Shown: in pieces, positions 43,139 through 54,604 of the stretch
Numbering within the stretch: position 1 is the stretch's first letter
Layout of the letters: every line of letters starts with the position of its first letter
Source: Agapetus fuscipes
Lineage: Eukaryota > Arthropoda > Insecta > Trichoptera > Glossosomatidae
Direction of reading: 5' to 3'
NCBI GenBank assembly: GCA_951799405.1
Contig: OX637334.1
Span: 13,516,001-13,580,000 of the forward strand
DNA: 64,000 nt
The notes under the pieces: generated by a model
What the model was told of the DNA's origin: nothing
The model's input: only the letters and a program-made list of their open reading frames with translations
Database searches by the model: none
Program-made: the position numbers and the translations under genes

Positions 43139-44049
43139 TTATTAATAAAAAAGTTTTTTTTTGTTTCGAAAAATAAAAAGTAATGTATTATTTTGCTTTA
43201 ATACATAAAAATTAGATGTTTGAAATAAAACATACATTTTAATATTTTCAAATTTATAAAATAATAATGTATGATGTGTTTTAGTAAATTATGTATGATG
43301 TGTTTTATCGCGGGGTACTTTCACATTTCTTGTAACTATAATATCTTTTGGGATTATTCGGTCGACCGGAAGTAGTAAAGACATCCACACGCTTCTCAAA
43401 CTCCGTTACATAAAAAAATTAAACTAAAATAACAATTTATAAGAAAAAAGTGCAGTGCAGTGGTAGTGCCCAAGCTGGTCAATATGGAGGCAGACAAGGA
43501 GCCACCGGACATCCCTCCTGATCCTACATATTGTATCCTTAGTCAGCCTGAAGTATCCCATGAGGTTACGATTCAATCAAATGAAACACGACGTAAAAAA
43601 AAGAGAAGGGAGACATCAGACTCTTCAAGTTCTGATGATTCCTCCAATTCAAAAGAAATTTTTAAATTACAAAAAAATAGCCCCCAAACACCAATAACAC
43701 CCCAATCTCCTCCCAGATAGCATTTTAAACTTGTATCTGACTTGCAACAAGTTTGATGTGTCAAAAGTGAAGGCTTGCTGCAAGTTCACCATGGCAAGTA
43801 TATACACTTGAGGCAAGTTTTAATCAAACTTTCTAGTTTCCCAGCAACAAGCTTGCAGAAACTTTGTCATAACAAAGTTCCCGTAAGGTTGTCATGACAA
43901 ACTTGCAAAATGTTTGCTTCTGCAAATTATATACATTTTTTGATATTATTATAATATTAAAAAAAACAAAATTAGAATAAAAAGATGAAATATTTTTATT
44001 TTATTTCATTTACAGTTTGCTTATAGTAGTAACAAAGTTTTATAATAGT

Positions 44050-44215
44050 CACATCATCATCATCACTGGCACGACCTCCCTCAGCAACCGCTGCCAGCGC
44101 TGTCTATCCAACGTCTTCCTCCTCCAGTCCCACATTCCCACTGCACGGCTATCCGCCACCACTCCATGCAGCCATCTTGAACGTGGTCTTCTCACTGTCC
44201 GTCGTCCGATTGTGA
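44050..44215 (-). mobile_element. LINE 3' end fragment with (ATG)n tail
   Basis: On the minus strand it encodes RRPRSRWLHGVVADSRAVG, then RRKTLDRQRWQRLLREV and a run of Met from the ATG-repeat tail. This GRPR..RW..D type C-terminus is common in RTE-like LINEs. It cuts off the piggyBac-like frame. Confidence 0.65.
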
Positions 44216-44221
44216 TGAATA

Positions 44222-44455
44222 AAAATTGGGCTGCTGAACCATATTTTCAATTATTGCGTCATCTACAAATAATTGAAAGTATTCCAGTGACGTTAAAATT
44301 TTAATGGATTGTAAAAAACTGGCAGTACACGTTGTGTCGGGGATATCCAAGTCACGGTGTCGCCAGCGTACTTCTGTCCACAACGAATGGGCCTGATGTT
44401 GTCCATCACCTTCCACCGCATTTGCTTCTTCCTCCTGGTCAACATCACTAGGTGC
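44222..44455 (-). pseudogene. piggyBac-like transposase fragment, second exon
   Basis: An acceptor TTTCTTTTCAG precedes it. It encodes APSDVDQEEEANAVEG, then SLEYFQLFVDDAIIENMVQQ, NFYSS. The last part matches the start of the DDE domain of piggyBac-type transposases (typical form: LEYF.LFFDDE.I..IV..TN.YA). The rest of the transposase is absent, replaced by the LINE tail. Probably the N-terminus of the transposase of the surrounding TIR element. Confidence 0.65.
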
Positions 44456-44708
44456 CTGAAAAGAAATAAATAGTTACGTTTATAATATCATCCACAAATA
44501 AAATAGAAATTGGAACCATAGAAAACCTATTTTAGAGGACTTCAGTCAATGTCAATGCAGTACAATCTGTGATTAATTATAAAGATACGAGTTTAAAGGT
44601 ACCAATTTATAGCTAATTTTTGAGATTTATTTTGAATAAAATGAGGATTTTTTAATAGATAAATAAAAAAATAAAATACTAACGTTTATTTCAATGGGCA
44701 TCCCAATA

Positions 44709-45304
44709 GGGTATTTGCAATAGTGAGGAATTTGATAAAAAGTATATTATTTTGATAGCTTTCGAAAAATCTAATAATAATATGTTGATTTGAAGCCGAA
44801 AATATTTTTTTTCGATTTTATATTTAAAAAAGAAAATATAGGTTTTTGGACAAGTTTTTAAACGGATGTGAGATCTGCTTCTTGTATTTCGGGTAATGTG
44901 ACGTCATATGTTGACGTCACGTTCTTTTATTGACATTCCATACTCTGTTAACATGTGTTGTTGACAACAGAAACAAATGAAAACAACAAAAACAAATGAT
45001 ATGTTCTTAAAGAAACACACAAACTTCTTGAAAAAACACATCCACAATGATGTAAACATGAAAAAGCGATGCTTGAATGACAATAATGTGAGGGCTGTCA
45101 GTTGATACGGCGATGTTTACAAGACCGTGACGTCACGCGAGAAAACTTCATCTAGTAGCGTTTTGGCGCGAAAATTCAAAGATCGATTTTAAAATGCTTA
45201 TAACTTTGCTAAAAATACAACTAAAATTAGAATTCAAGAAGTTTTGGGCTAATAAAGCATAAAAGAATTTAAATCACAAAAAAAAGAAAAATGTGAAAAT
45301 ACCC
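44709..45304. mobile_element. TA-flanked MITE with GGGTATTT termini, copy 1
   Basis: It begins GGGTATTTGCAATAG and ends GTGAAAATACCC. TA lies at 44707-44708 and 45305-45306. 596 bp without coding capacity. It contains a near-palindrome GTGACGTCATATGTTGACGTCAC near 44899-44921 and further GTGACGTCAC words. Its right 390 bp recur inverted at 55905-56301. It interrupts the piggyBac-like exon. Confidence 0.72.
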
Positions 45305-45306
45305 TA

Positions 45307-45460
45307 TTATCTGGCTCAACTCGTCTGCAGCCATCTCCTGGTCACCGTTTTCGATCCTTGGCTCCCACCAGGTTGTAATTTCGTCATCTTCATCTTCAAG
45401 TTCTACATCTGATGCATTTCCATTCAAACACATATTAATCTCTTGAATAGAGTAAGACAT
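45307..45460 (-). pseudogene. piggyBac-like transposase fragment, N-terminal acidic exon
   Basis: ATG at 45460, directly after a TTTTTTCAG acceptor-like sequence. It encodes MSYSIQEINMCLNGNASDVE and an acidic stretch with ITTWWEPRIENGDQEMAADE. Acidic N-termini are usual in piggyBac-type transposases. The MITE truncates it; beyond the MITE the frame meets TAA after ten codons. Confidence 0.5.
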
Positions 45461-48400
45461 CTGAAAAAATAAAATAGTAAGGCGGTTAAAAATGACCTCA
45501 AAATCCTGTATGTTCAACCATACACGTTATTTTGTATACAAAAAAAAGTACTAAAAAACATAGAACTTGCTACAAATTATATACTATTGAATAGTTTATG
45601 AACTAAGGAACACGCTAAAAATGATTTTTTTTCAATTTAATGTATAATTACCTTGAAAATTGACGATTTCGAGGGGAAGAATTGTCAGAGTTGAAACGCA
45701 AGCCGGCTTGACAGTTGACAGACGTTATGGCGGTTAAAATGCAGGCAGGAAACATAAAGAAAAAATATAATGCTGTGAGCACAACGTTGCAGCAATATTG
45801 CAATAAACTTGTTTTGTCATATTTGACATGACAATATAAATTTAAGTACAAATCAAACTTGCAGCAAACTGACCTGCAATCTGGGCTGTGTCGATCAATC
45901 CCCAAATCTTGCCTTACCAAACGCCTAACACTAGACCCTATAAATTATCTGACCCAGGCCCATTTATTGTACATGTTCAAAAAAAATCCCCATCACCAAT
46001 GTCTGGGACCTCGCTTCACCCGATAGATTTTGGGCGTTTTCTCACGTCGAGACGAACGCCGGGAATTGTGTACGGTGGAGTGAGGTCTGAAGGTAGGAAC
46101 AGGATTTCGCTACAATTCAGATCTGCTGAATTCGCGAACTCCTTCATCCTATCCAAGGATATTTCAGTAACAAATAATTATGAAGCATTTATCCCTGCTT
46201 TCCAGGTCTCTCGACTTGGGGTAATAAGAGGTATTCCGACCTCTGTTACTGTAGAGGAACTTATTCAGGACACTTCATGCCCTGAATATACTAAAGTTAT
46301 TAAAGCCCGGCGCTTAAATTATAAAAAAAATACCCCCGAGGGTAACACTTGGGTACCTTCAAACACCATCGTACTTACCTTCGATGGTCAAAGACTCCCT
46401 CCTAACGTTTCATTATATCACACATCATTCCCTGTAGATATATATCTTTTCCCTACAATTCAATGTTTTTCTTGCTGTAGATTTGGTCACACTAAATCCC
46501 AGTGTAGATCCAAGCCCCGTTGTTTTAAATGTACCGGAGACCATGACGGTACCAGCTGCACGTCTACATCAGCATCCTCCTTATGCCTGCACTGCAAGGG
46601 CAATCATTTGGCGACAAGTACTTCTTGCCCAGAATTAGCCCGTCAAAAAAACATAAAAAATTCCATGGCAAAAGAGGGAATCTCCTATATGGAGGCCTCT
46701 AAGAGATTGGCTCCCGCAACTAGATCGTTCGCGGATGTAGCCAAAACTCAAAAACCTAATCCCACAATTTCTGATAACAAAAATTCTTCCCTGGGAAATA
46801 GAAAAACTGTTTTCACTCCAGCTAGACAAACCAATCTAGCAAAGAAAGCAGTAGACTCAGATGCAATTGCTAACCTTCAGTGGTTTCCTAATGGACAAAT
46901 TCCATCAAATTCTTCTGGTGGTGGTCTGCAGGGACCAGCTCCTTCTTCTCTGCCTCCTCAATTTCTGTTACTCCTTAAGATGATGATTGATCTCATCGAA
47001 GCAATTCCCAATTTACCGTCCAACGTTGCCCCTATTATCACCCTTCTTAAAAATGTAATATCTCTCAACAATGCAGGAGAGAATATTACAATGGAACACT
47101 CGTAGTATTGTCTCCAACAAAAGTGACTTTTTATATTTGTTAAAAAAATATAATATTTCAATAGCGGCCGTTTCGGAAACTTGGCTCAGTCCCGATCTGC
47201 ATCTTCAGATCCCGGGATACCATGTCCTCCGTGACGACCGCTCTGATGGCAGGGGTGGTTCAGCCCTTGTTATCAAATCTTCCCTCCCATTTTTTCCATT
47301 ATCCATCACCGGCCTACCTAACAACTTCCAGGTAGTATCGGCAAAAATCCTTGGCATAACTTTCATTTCCATGTACATATCTCCTCCATCAAACCGATCA
47401 TCCGCATCAATCATTACAAACATAATGAACCAACTACCAAGCCCTTTTGTTTTGCTTGGGGACCTTAACGCTCATCATACCGTATGGGGCTCATCCTTTT
47501 GTGACTCCCTCGGTCACGAAATTTTTGATCTCATCGATCTCATCCCTCTCTGTTTATTAAATGAATCATGCCCTACCAGAATCTCTCCTCCCTCCCAAAA
47601 TGCCAGTTCTGTAGACATATCACTATGTTCTCCAATATTAGCATCATCCCTTACTTGGTCCATTCTAAGTGACCCACATGGTAGCGACCATTTCCCGATT
47701 TTGATAGATTTTCCTCCCAGAAAAGTCAATGAGCACATAGATAATAAAAAAACTACTAGAATCTTCAAAACTGACACAGCTGACTGGGATGCTTTCTATC
47801 ATTTCAATGAAACTGAGATTCCATCTTTCCCTCATCCTTCTTCGAGGGATGCACTTATTAACTATGAAAAGTACATAGAATTACTCATTGAATCAGCAAA
47901 TCATTCGATCCCTCTGAAAAAAAACAATCATCGAAAGTCTCATCCTCCTACTCCTTGGTGGGACCAAGAATGTGATAAAGTTGTAGCAGAGAGAAAAATA
48001 GCATCAAAAATATACGCTGAAAATATGAATTTACATAACTATCTGACCTTAAAAAATATTGCAGCTAGAACAAAACGCTTTTTGCGTGGAAAAAAGAAAA
48101 ATGGCTGGAAATTTTTTTGTCACTCCATGTCCCCGGATACCAGTTCGTCTGAGGTCTGGAACATGGTGAGACGGTTTAGGTCTGCCTTCAACCCCATCAA
48201 AACAACCCCATCCTCCAAACAATGGTTATTAGAATTCGTTAACAATATTGCTCCTCTTTCCTCACCCTACATAGAGGAAATCCCAAAAAAATACTACCTA
48301 GCTGCACAAAATGACTTCCTAAGTATTCCATTTACAATTAACGAACTTATGGCCGCTCTAGATAATTCGAAAGATTCCTGCCCAGGCTTAGACTGCATCC

Positions 48401-49644
48401 CTTACTCCTTCATCTCTACAAAATCACCAGCTTGCTTGAAATACTTTCTGGACTTAATTAACTGCTTCTTTGACACAGGTGAAATCCCAAAGACTTGGAA
48501 AACCCAAATCATCATACCAATTCTTAAACCTAAAAAAGATCCCAACAAAGGCTCTTCCTACCGCCCCATCGCCTTATCTTCGTGTCTAGGTAAAATAGTG
48601 GAACGCCTAATTAAAAATAGAATCGAATGGTTCGTTGAATCCAATCAACTCCTCTCTCCGTCGCAATGCGGTTTCAGAAAATCTAAAGGCACTCTTGATG
48701 TATTATCGTCATTAGTAACGGATATTCAAATTTCCTTATCACAGAATGACTCTCTAGTTGCTGTCTTCTTAGATATATCATCTGCTTATGATAATGTCTT
48801 ATTACCTGTCCTTAGATCTAAAATGCTTAAATTGGGCATCTCTCCCCGCTTAACTCAGTTTACCGTTAATTTTTTACTTGCTAGAAACATAAAAATTCAA
48901 CAACCGGGTTATCCCAATATGGAACGAACAATTTGGAAGGGCTTACCGCAAGGATCTGTACTCAGCCCCATTTTGTACAATATATATACCTCAGATATGC
49001 ACACTTACCTCTCTCCATCCTGCAAAATGTTGGAATATGCAGATGACTTTGTTATTTACTCCTCTAATTCCAACATGGATACTGCTTGTTCGAACATAAA
49101 CTTTTCAATAAAAAGCATACAAACATGGTTTAACACCCATGGCTTAAAAATTACTCCATCCAAGAGCACTGCAGTACTCTTCACAAGGAGACGGAAATTT
49201 CATCCCATCCTTATTAATTTTAAATCTGATACAATCCCCATTTCTAAATGTGTTAAATTTTTGGGTCTCTTTTTGGATTCTAAATTAACTTGGGCAACGC
49301 ATATCAATCACTTGGTTGACTGCTGTCTTGCAACACTAAACCCTCTCCGAGCCTTGTCAGGTGTTTGGTGGGGAGCACACCCCTCTACTCAAAAACTGCT
49401 TTATAATGCTCTCATTCGCAGTCGAATCGATTACGCTTCATTTCTCTATGGAACCGCCTCAAAAAATTTACTTAAAAAAATAGACAAAATTCAATTCCAA
49501 GGTCTAAGAATTATACTAGGTGCAATGAGATCATCCCGACAAACACTCTTCAGCTGGAAAGCTGCGAACCCCCCCTCAATCTTCGTCGTTCTTTTCTGTC
49601 TAAAAAATTTCTAATTAAAACTTTCTCCCTATCACATAGGCTCA

Positions 49645-49871
49645 TAGATTCCTTAAACATTTTGTCTAAGTACTGTATTGAAAACTCGTATTGGAAACAT
49701 AAACATATACCAATCTTAGTTAGCTGCCTAACGGCGCTTCAAAATTATTTTAGTTGCATCAATCGCACCAATATTCTACCTTTATTTTTAAGCCCTTTTG
49801 AGCACATCACTTTTCTCCCCTCAGTCAATACAAACACAGGACTTGTAAAAACGGATCACCCACCGCAGGAG
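49645..49871 (+). repeat. inversion breakpoint duplication, plus copy (227 bp)
   Basis: Part of ORF2 of the I-group LINE (LNILSKYCIENSYWKHK to DHPPQE). An inverted copy is at 51210-51436. Both copies end abruptly at RTE sequence: at 49872 on this side and at 51437 on the other. Confidence 0.9.
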
Positions 49872-51002
49872 ACTCATAGAGAGATGCACAGAATACAAAA
49901 TTCCTCTGTACCTAGCTTATGTAGATTATGAAAAAGCTTTTGATTCTCTTGAAGTGTGGGCCGTCCTGGAGGGGATGAAAAGGGCTGGAATAGACTCTAG
50001 TTTCATAAATCTTATACAGAATATTTATGAGAACGCTACATTGCATGTGACTCTAAATGACGATTGGAAGACTAACCTGATACCATTAAAGCGTGGCGTG
50101 AGACAAGGAGATCCAATTTCTCCGAAACTATTTACTTTAGCATTGGAATATGCCTTAAAACATCTACCATGGGACTCCAAAGGTATAATCATAGATGGCA
50201 CTCACCTTAATCACCTACGTTTCGCAGACGATATTATTGTCATCAGTAACGACCCTACACAACTGACGGAAATGCTAAAGGAGTTGAATGAAGCATCTAA
50301 AAAAGTTGGCCTAAAAATGAACCTCACTAAAACCAAGTTGATGACGTCACAACCAGCACAAATTGTACTGGACAATGCCAGCATTGAATCTGTCGATGAG
50401 TACATTTATTTGGGTCACAAAATACAGCTCGGGCGAGATAACCAGACAGCAGACCTAAATAGAAGAGTCGGACTAAGCTGGGCAGCATTCAAAAATCTTG
50501 GTCACATTTTGAAAAATCCGAAAATACCCATCAACTTAAAAAGGAAAGTATTCAATGCCTGTGTCCTGCCAGTGTTCACTTATGGTATTGAGACAGTCAC
50601 AATGTCACAAAAAAGTGCCCACAAGCTAAGAGTCACACAGAGAGTAATGGAGAGAGCCATGTTGGGTGTCAGTTTGCGGGACAGACTCAGAAATGAGGAC
50701 ATAAGAGTCAGGACAAAGGTTTCCGATGTCATCAAGATGGCCGCAACCCTCAAGTGGCGATGGGCGGGACATGTCGCTCGCGATCCAGATGAAAAATGGA
50801 CAAAGCGACTGCTGTGCTGGTGCCCAAGGACGGCAAAGCGTGGAGTTGGGCGCCCACAGTTGCGTTGGCGTGACGATGTTCAGAGAAGTGCAGGACTTGC
50901 CTGGATGCGGATCGCTCAGGATAGAAACGAATGGAAAATGCGAGAGGAGGCCTACGTCCAGGAGTGGACGATCAATACAGGCTGAAGAAGAAGAAGAAGA
51001 AG
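49872..51002 (+). mobile_element. RTE-clade LINE, 3' half, in inverted segment
   Basis: It starts inside the RT domain (LIERCTEYKIPLYLAYVDYE) and runs to the stop at 50983-50985, followed directly by an (AGA)n tail. It encodes AFDSLEVWAVLEGMKRAG, VRQGDPISPKLFTLALEY, LRFADDIIVIS and the tail KRGVGRPQLRWRDDVQR. It is the 3' continuation of the minus-strand piece at 51437-53617, short of about 8-10 residues at the break. Confidence 0.87.
49873..50985 (+). pseudogene. RTE-clade reverse transcriptase, C-terminal 370 residues
   Basis: It has the catalytic FADD box, the VRQGDPISP box and a C-terminal region with YGIETVTMSQKSAHKLRV, WRWAGHVARDPDEKW and GRPQLRWRDD. No internal stop. Joined to the minus-strand half it would make about 1025 residues, a normal RTE length. 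Confidence 0.85.
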
Positions 51003-51436
51003 ATTGATGAATTTGAGAGATTCCAGGATGGCATATGCCTCTGCAGAGAAAATCGTTGCCGTTGCAGGTAATTTAAATTTATAGACAATTGATTGACTTG
51101 GACAGTAAAAGGCTGCACCAACGGCCAATGAATTTGGTGTTTTGGAGCCATCCGTAAAGAGGGATGTCCAATCTTTCCATTTGTTTTCTATTAAATTCTG
51201 AAAATTTTGCTCCTGCGGTGGGTGATCCGTTTTTACAAGTCCTGTGTTTGTATTGACTGAGGGGAGAAAAGTGATGTGCTCAAAAGGGCTTAAAAATAAA
51301 GGTAGAATATTGGTGCGATTGATGCAACTAAAATAATTTTGAAGCGCCGTTAGGCAGCTAACTAAGATTGGTATATGTTTATGTTTCCAATACGAGTTTT
51401 CAATACAGTACTTAGACAAAATGTTTAAGGAATCTA
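51003..51436 (-). mobile_element. inverted piece of the I-group LINE (RNase H start plus 227-bp duplicate)
   Basis: On the minus strand the ORF2 protein continues through QNFQNLIENKWKDWTSLF, TDGSKTPNSLAVGAAFY and ATIFSAEAYAILESLKF, then meets the RTE target duplication AAATTCATCAAT (complement at 51003-51014). Its sense is opposite to the rest of the host LINE. Confidence 0.88.
51210..51436 (-). repeat. inversion breakpoint duplication, minus copy (227 bp)
   Basis: The reverse complement of 49645-49871, same length, almost identical. It abuts RTE sequence at 51437. Confidence 0.9.
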
Positions 51437-53397
51437 ATGGTGCTATAGCCACTTCGGAAACCTGCTTGCTCTTTTGGTTGATAGAAGTCAAACTTAGGTG
51501 TTAATCTTTTTGTGACAATTTTTGTAAATAATTTATATAAGACACTAAGAAGGCTTATAGGTCTATAGTTTCCAATGTTAGCTGCGTCTCCTTTTTTGAA
51601 AAGAAGTATAACTTCAGCATTGCGCCATTTTTCTGGTATTCTTTCCTCTTGTAGACAACGATTGAATAGAGCGCATAGTGCATCCTCTAACACTATTCCA
51701 CCGTTTTTCAACATTTCGGCTGTAATCCTGTCTTCTCCGGGGCTTTTTCGGTTTTTAAGTTGTTTTATAGCTGCTCTAAGTTCGTCTCTGTTTATTTCAG
51801 GTATTTTTTCTGAACCCATGTTCCTGATTGGTGTACCTCTTGAGTTTATTTGACTCGGTGCAGGTATTGACTCACTATACAATGTGGAGTAAAATTCTTG
51901 TACAATATTCAGGATATCCTGTTTGTCATGGTGGATAATACTGTTTCTGTCCTTCATGCAATGGATTCTACCCCGTGACTTTGCCAGCTTTGATCTTAAA
52001 ACTTTAAGATTCATATTATCTTGGATAGCTTGTTCAATTGTTTTCGTTTTGTGAGACCTCGAGTCTTTTCGGATAGCCTTCTTTATCTGTTTGTTTAGGG
52101 TCTCGTAGTCATTTGAATCCCTGGGTGTCTGTTTTCTCTTTTCTATCAGTGCCAAGGTACTTAATTTTAACTTAGGGTCGCTTTTCTGTTTCAAATTGCC
52201 AACTTTTTTGGCTGCTGTTAATACTCCTTCAGTGATGGACGCACATAAGTCATTCAGGTCATTCCCACAAAGATCTGATCTCAATTTGTTTGTGAGGTGT
52301 GTTTGGTACTCTTCGTGTCTTTCCTCAAGTACCGAGGCGGATGGTCTTATGACTTCAGAGATCAGTTTTCTCCTTTCTAACTTCGTTTTGATCTGGATTT
52401 TGGCCCGTACTATTCTGTGATCACTCCCAGTGTCGAAGCGGTTCAGCACAGACACATCATTACAGATTTCTTTTTTAGAGCATAAAATGTAGTCTATTTC
52501 ATTTTTCGTAACACCATCTGGACTTTTCCACGTCCATTTCCTCTGTGGGGGTTTTTTGAAAAATGTTGACATGCAGTATAGATCTTCTCTTCGAAGAAAT
52601 TCAAGTAGAAGTTGTCCTCTATCATTTCTCTGACCTAATCCGAATTGGCCAATATTATCAGGATCCGAGGTAGTTTTTTGGCCAATCTTGGCATTGAAAT
52701 CTCCCAACACGATTGTAAACTGTGCGTTTATCTGACTTCGTGCTGTAGCTATGTCCTCATACAATTGTTCGACCTCTTCATCATCCGCTGCACTAGTAGG
52801 AGCATAGGTTTGTATGATCTGTAGTTTGTATCTTTTGTTGAGTTGAAGAACCATGTAAATTACTCTGTCTGACACTGCCATTGTTTTGGTTACTAGATGT
52901 TTTATATTTTTGTTCGCCATCAGTGCGACTCCACCATTCCTGGTTGTATTTGCATTTCTGTGGAAGAGGAGGTGGCCTGATCTCAATGTGACGACAGCTT
53001 CTCCTGCTCTTCTAGTCTCACAGATTCCAAGCACGTGCCATTTTATATATGAAAGCTCCTCTTCCAGTGCTGTTAGGTGATCGTCGTTCCTCATAGTGCG
53101 AATATTGTATGTTGCTATATAAATATTATGCTTGTCTTTGGGTGTAGTCGAATTTTTGCCCCCCCCAGAATCCAAGGGGCTGACTGTTCCTGTAGGAACA
53201 GCACGAGATTCTGAACCATTCGTTCTACTCGCCTGGGGTAATTCCGCTCTTGTTTTTTGTTTCGACATGGTATATACGAAGGGGTTTGGCAATAAATCGC
53301 CACGCTTGCCTAGCGGGTTGGCGAGTTTCGCAGTCACACGACCTTTCTGTTGATTCAACTCCGCCCGTGTATGTCTACTTCTTGACCCTTTCGGCAC
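51437..53397 (-). pseudogene. RTE-clade endonuclease/reverse transcriptase, N-terminal 650 residues
   Basis: AP endonuclease motifs: IATYNIRTMRNDDHLTAL, GICETRR, VLGDFNAKIGQK, EIDYILC, GSDHRIVRAKI. Then a basic linker and the start of the RT: IKQLKNRKSPGEDRITAEML, NYRPISLLSVLYKLFTKI and EQAGFRSGYSTI. This is the standard RTE/BovB-type arrangement. The frame is open from 53397 (a GTG); the first in-frame ATG is at 53268. No internal stop in this half. The RT active site lies in the separated 3' half. Confidence 0.86.
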
Positions 53398-53617
53398 TGT
53401 GTCCTCATCAGCTCAAGAGTAGTAGTGATGAAGCTGCTGCCCTTCCTCACAATGGGTTTGGTGGCATTTCCTCCATCCACCGGCCCATCGCCCACCCCAG
53501 AGACCTGGGTCCCCGGGGGCGTTGGGTTAATTAACCGCCGCCCAACATTCGGCGTTGAGCCGCAGGCAGCATGGTCTACTCTTTACCATGGCAGGTTACC
53601 CTGGCCTGACTTAATAA
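51437..53617 (-). mobile_element. RTE-clade LINE, 5' half
   Basis: The 5' UTR (53398-53617) and the N-terminal two thirds of the protein. The outer target duplication AAATTCATCAAT is at 53618-53629 in plus sense; its partner at 51003-51014 is in minus sense, which shows the other half was flipped after insertion. The element ends at GGCTATAGCACCAT, in the RT finger region. Confidence 0.87.
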
Positions 53618-54604
53618 AAATTCATCAATCACACAACTATTTCTCAAAAATTTGTTATATTCTCAGACTCCCTAAGTGTCCTGCAGAATATTCTATCCTT
53701 CCCTTTTAAACGCCCTCCAATTTCAATTATTCTCAAAATTAGATCCCTCCTTTGCAGTCTCTCGCATTCGGGAAAGAGCGTGGATCTGGTTTGGATTCCC
53801 AGCCACAGTGGTATTGTGGGTAACGAAGTGGTAGATGGCTTTGCCAAAGAAGCTATCCTGACCGGTATCCCCGGCCTTCCGTTTCTCTCCCCTATGGACC
53901 TTATTCCATCATTTAAGCAATCTCTTCGAAATGAATGGAGTGAGTTATGGTCGTCCACATGTTCAACAAAGGGAAAGTGGTACGCTGGCATCCAGCCATC
54001 TCTTCCTAATTCCCCATGGTTTTGCAATTATTCTGTTAATAAACAACAAATTTCTACCCTTTGTCGCATAAGAATTGGCCATTGTTGCTCTCCAGCTCAC
54101 CTTTTTAAAATTAATGTTGTTGATTCTCCCTTTTGCGACTGTAAAACCGAAATAGGCGATTTAGACCACATTTTCTTTAACTGCTCTCACCATTTATATC
54201 AATTGTATTTTCTTTTTCTAAGAACTGGCGTCTCCATTCAATATCCTGTTAATGTTTCCTATCTTTTATCCCTAAATTTGAAATCCATTAACCTTCTGTT
54301 TCTAAAATTTATTTCCCACAACAACATAAAATTATAATTTACTTTACCCAAAAAAACTCCTTAGTTAATTTTCTTTAATTCCCTCAAATAATGTTTTACA
54401 AGCGTTTTTTTGTTTTTTGTTTTTACTCTTTTTGCTTTTTATTATTGCCTAAAATCAAGTGTGTATCGTGACCATTAAAGCGTATCCTTTTCCCATCATT
54501 CAAAATCCCCACTCCTAGTATACTTGACACTGGCGCCCCTGCTCTCCGCGGGATTCGCCAAACAGAAGAAGAAGAAGAATATCTTTTGGTACCAACTGTC
54601 CTAT

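Larger units (their letters stand above)
43712..45885. mobile_element. TIR element inserted in gag, CCCAGAT termini
   Basis: The left end reads CCCAGATAGCATTTTAAACT; the complement of the right end reads CCCAGATTGCAGGTCAGTTT. Both subterminal regions are rich in CTTGCAGCAA/CTTGCAACAAG words. Exact removal together with CT restores the gag frame, implying a 2-bp duplication. It carries a piggyBac-like transposase relic but no TTAA at its ends. A LINE tail and a smaller MITE are nested inside. Confidence 0.65.
43484..47105 (+). pseudogene. I-group LINE ORF1 (gag-like nucleic-acid-binding protein), split
   Basis: The N-terminal 76 codons (MEADKEPPDIPPDPTYCI, then RRKKKRRETSDSSSSDDSS) lie at 43484-43711. 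The rest runs from 45888 to the stop at 47103-47105. With the TIR element and one CT removed, the frame is continuous (about 480 residues). The C-terminal half has three zinc knuckles: CFSCCRFGHTKSQC, CFKCTGDHDGTSC and CLHCKGNHLATSTSC. Such proteins bind the element RNA and act as chaperones. Its stop overlaps the start of ORF2 by 35 bp, as in many LINEs. Confidence 0.82.
47071..54337 (+). pseudogene. I-group LINE ORF2: endonuclease, reverse transcriptase, RNase H
   Basis: ATG at 47071. The AP endonuclease (about 1-230) shows ILQWNTRSI, VSETWL, LLGDLNAHH and GSDHFPI. The RT (about 430-720) shows SYRPIALSSCLGKIVERLI, FLDISSAYDNV, GLPQGSVLSPILYNIY and LEYADDFVIYSS. A one-base loss at about 49535 shifts the frame. 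The protein continues in the new frame to 49871, then inverted at 51209-51003 with the RNase H motif LFTDGSK and SAEAYAIL, then at 53630-54337 with IFSDSLSVLQ, WIPSHSGIVGNEVVD (RNase H catalytic His/Asp) and CDCKTEIGDLDHIFFNCSHH (terminal Cys/His domain). Catalytic residues remain, but the gene is dead. Confidence 0.86.
43352..54577 (+). mobile_element. I-group LINE with gag, EN-RT and RNase H, heavily interrupted
   Basis: A 12-bp target duplication, AATATCTTTTGG, lies at 43340-43351 and 54578-54589. Order: 5' UTR with CGGTCGACCGGAAG, ORF1 (gag) from 43484, overlapping ORF2 from 47071, RNase H and a C-terminal Cys/His domain to 54337, 3' UTR and an (AGA)n end. Two overlapping ORFs, a three-knuckle gag and an RNase H domain suit the I group of LINEs. 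Interruptions: a TIR element (43712-45885) in gag, one frameshift in ORF2, and an RTE with later inversion (49872-53617). Host sequence without these inserts is about 5.1 kb. Confidence 0.85.

Noticed and set aside
43460..43483. GTG start for the gag protein
   Set aside because: A good ATG lies eight codons downstream at 43484 and starts a typical acidic, proline-rich gag N-terminus.
49872..53617. RTE inversion explained by twin priming during insertion
   Set aside because: Twin priming inverts only element sequence. Here host LINE sequence is flipped too, a host segment is duplicated, and the target duplications are in opposite senses, so the flip came after insertion.
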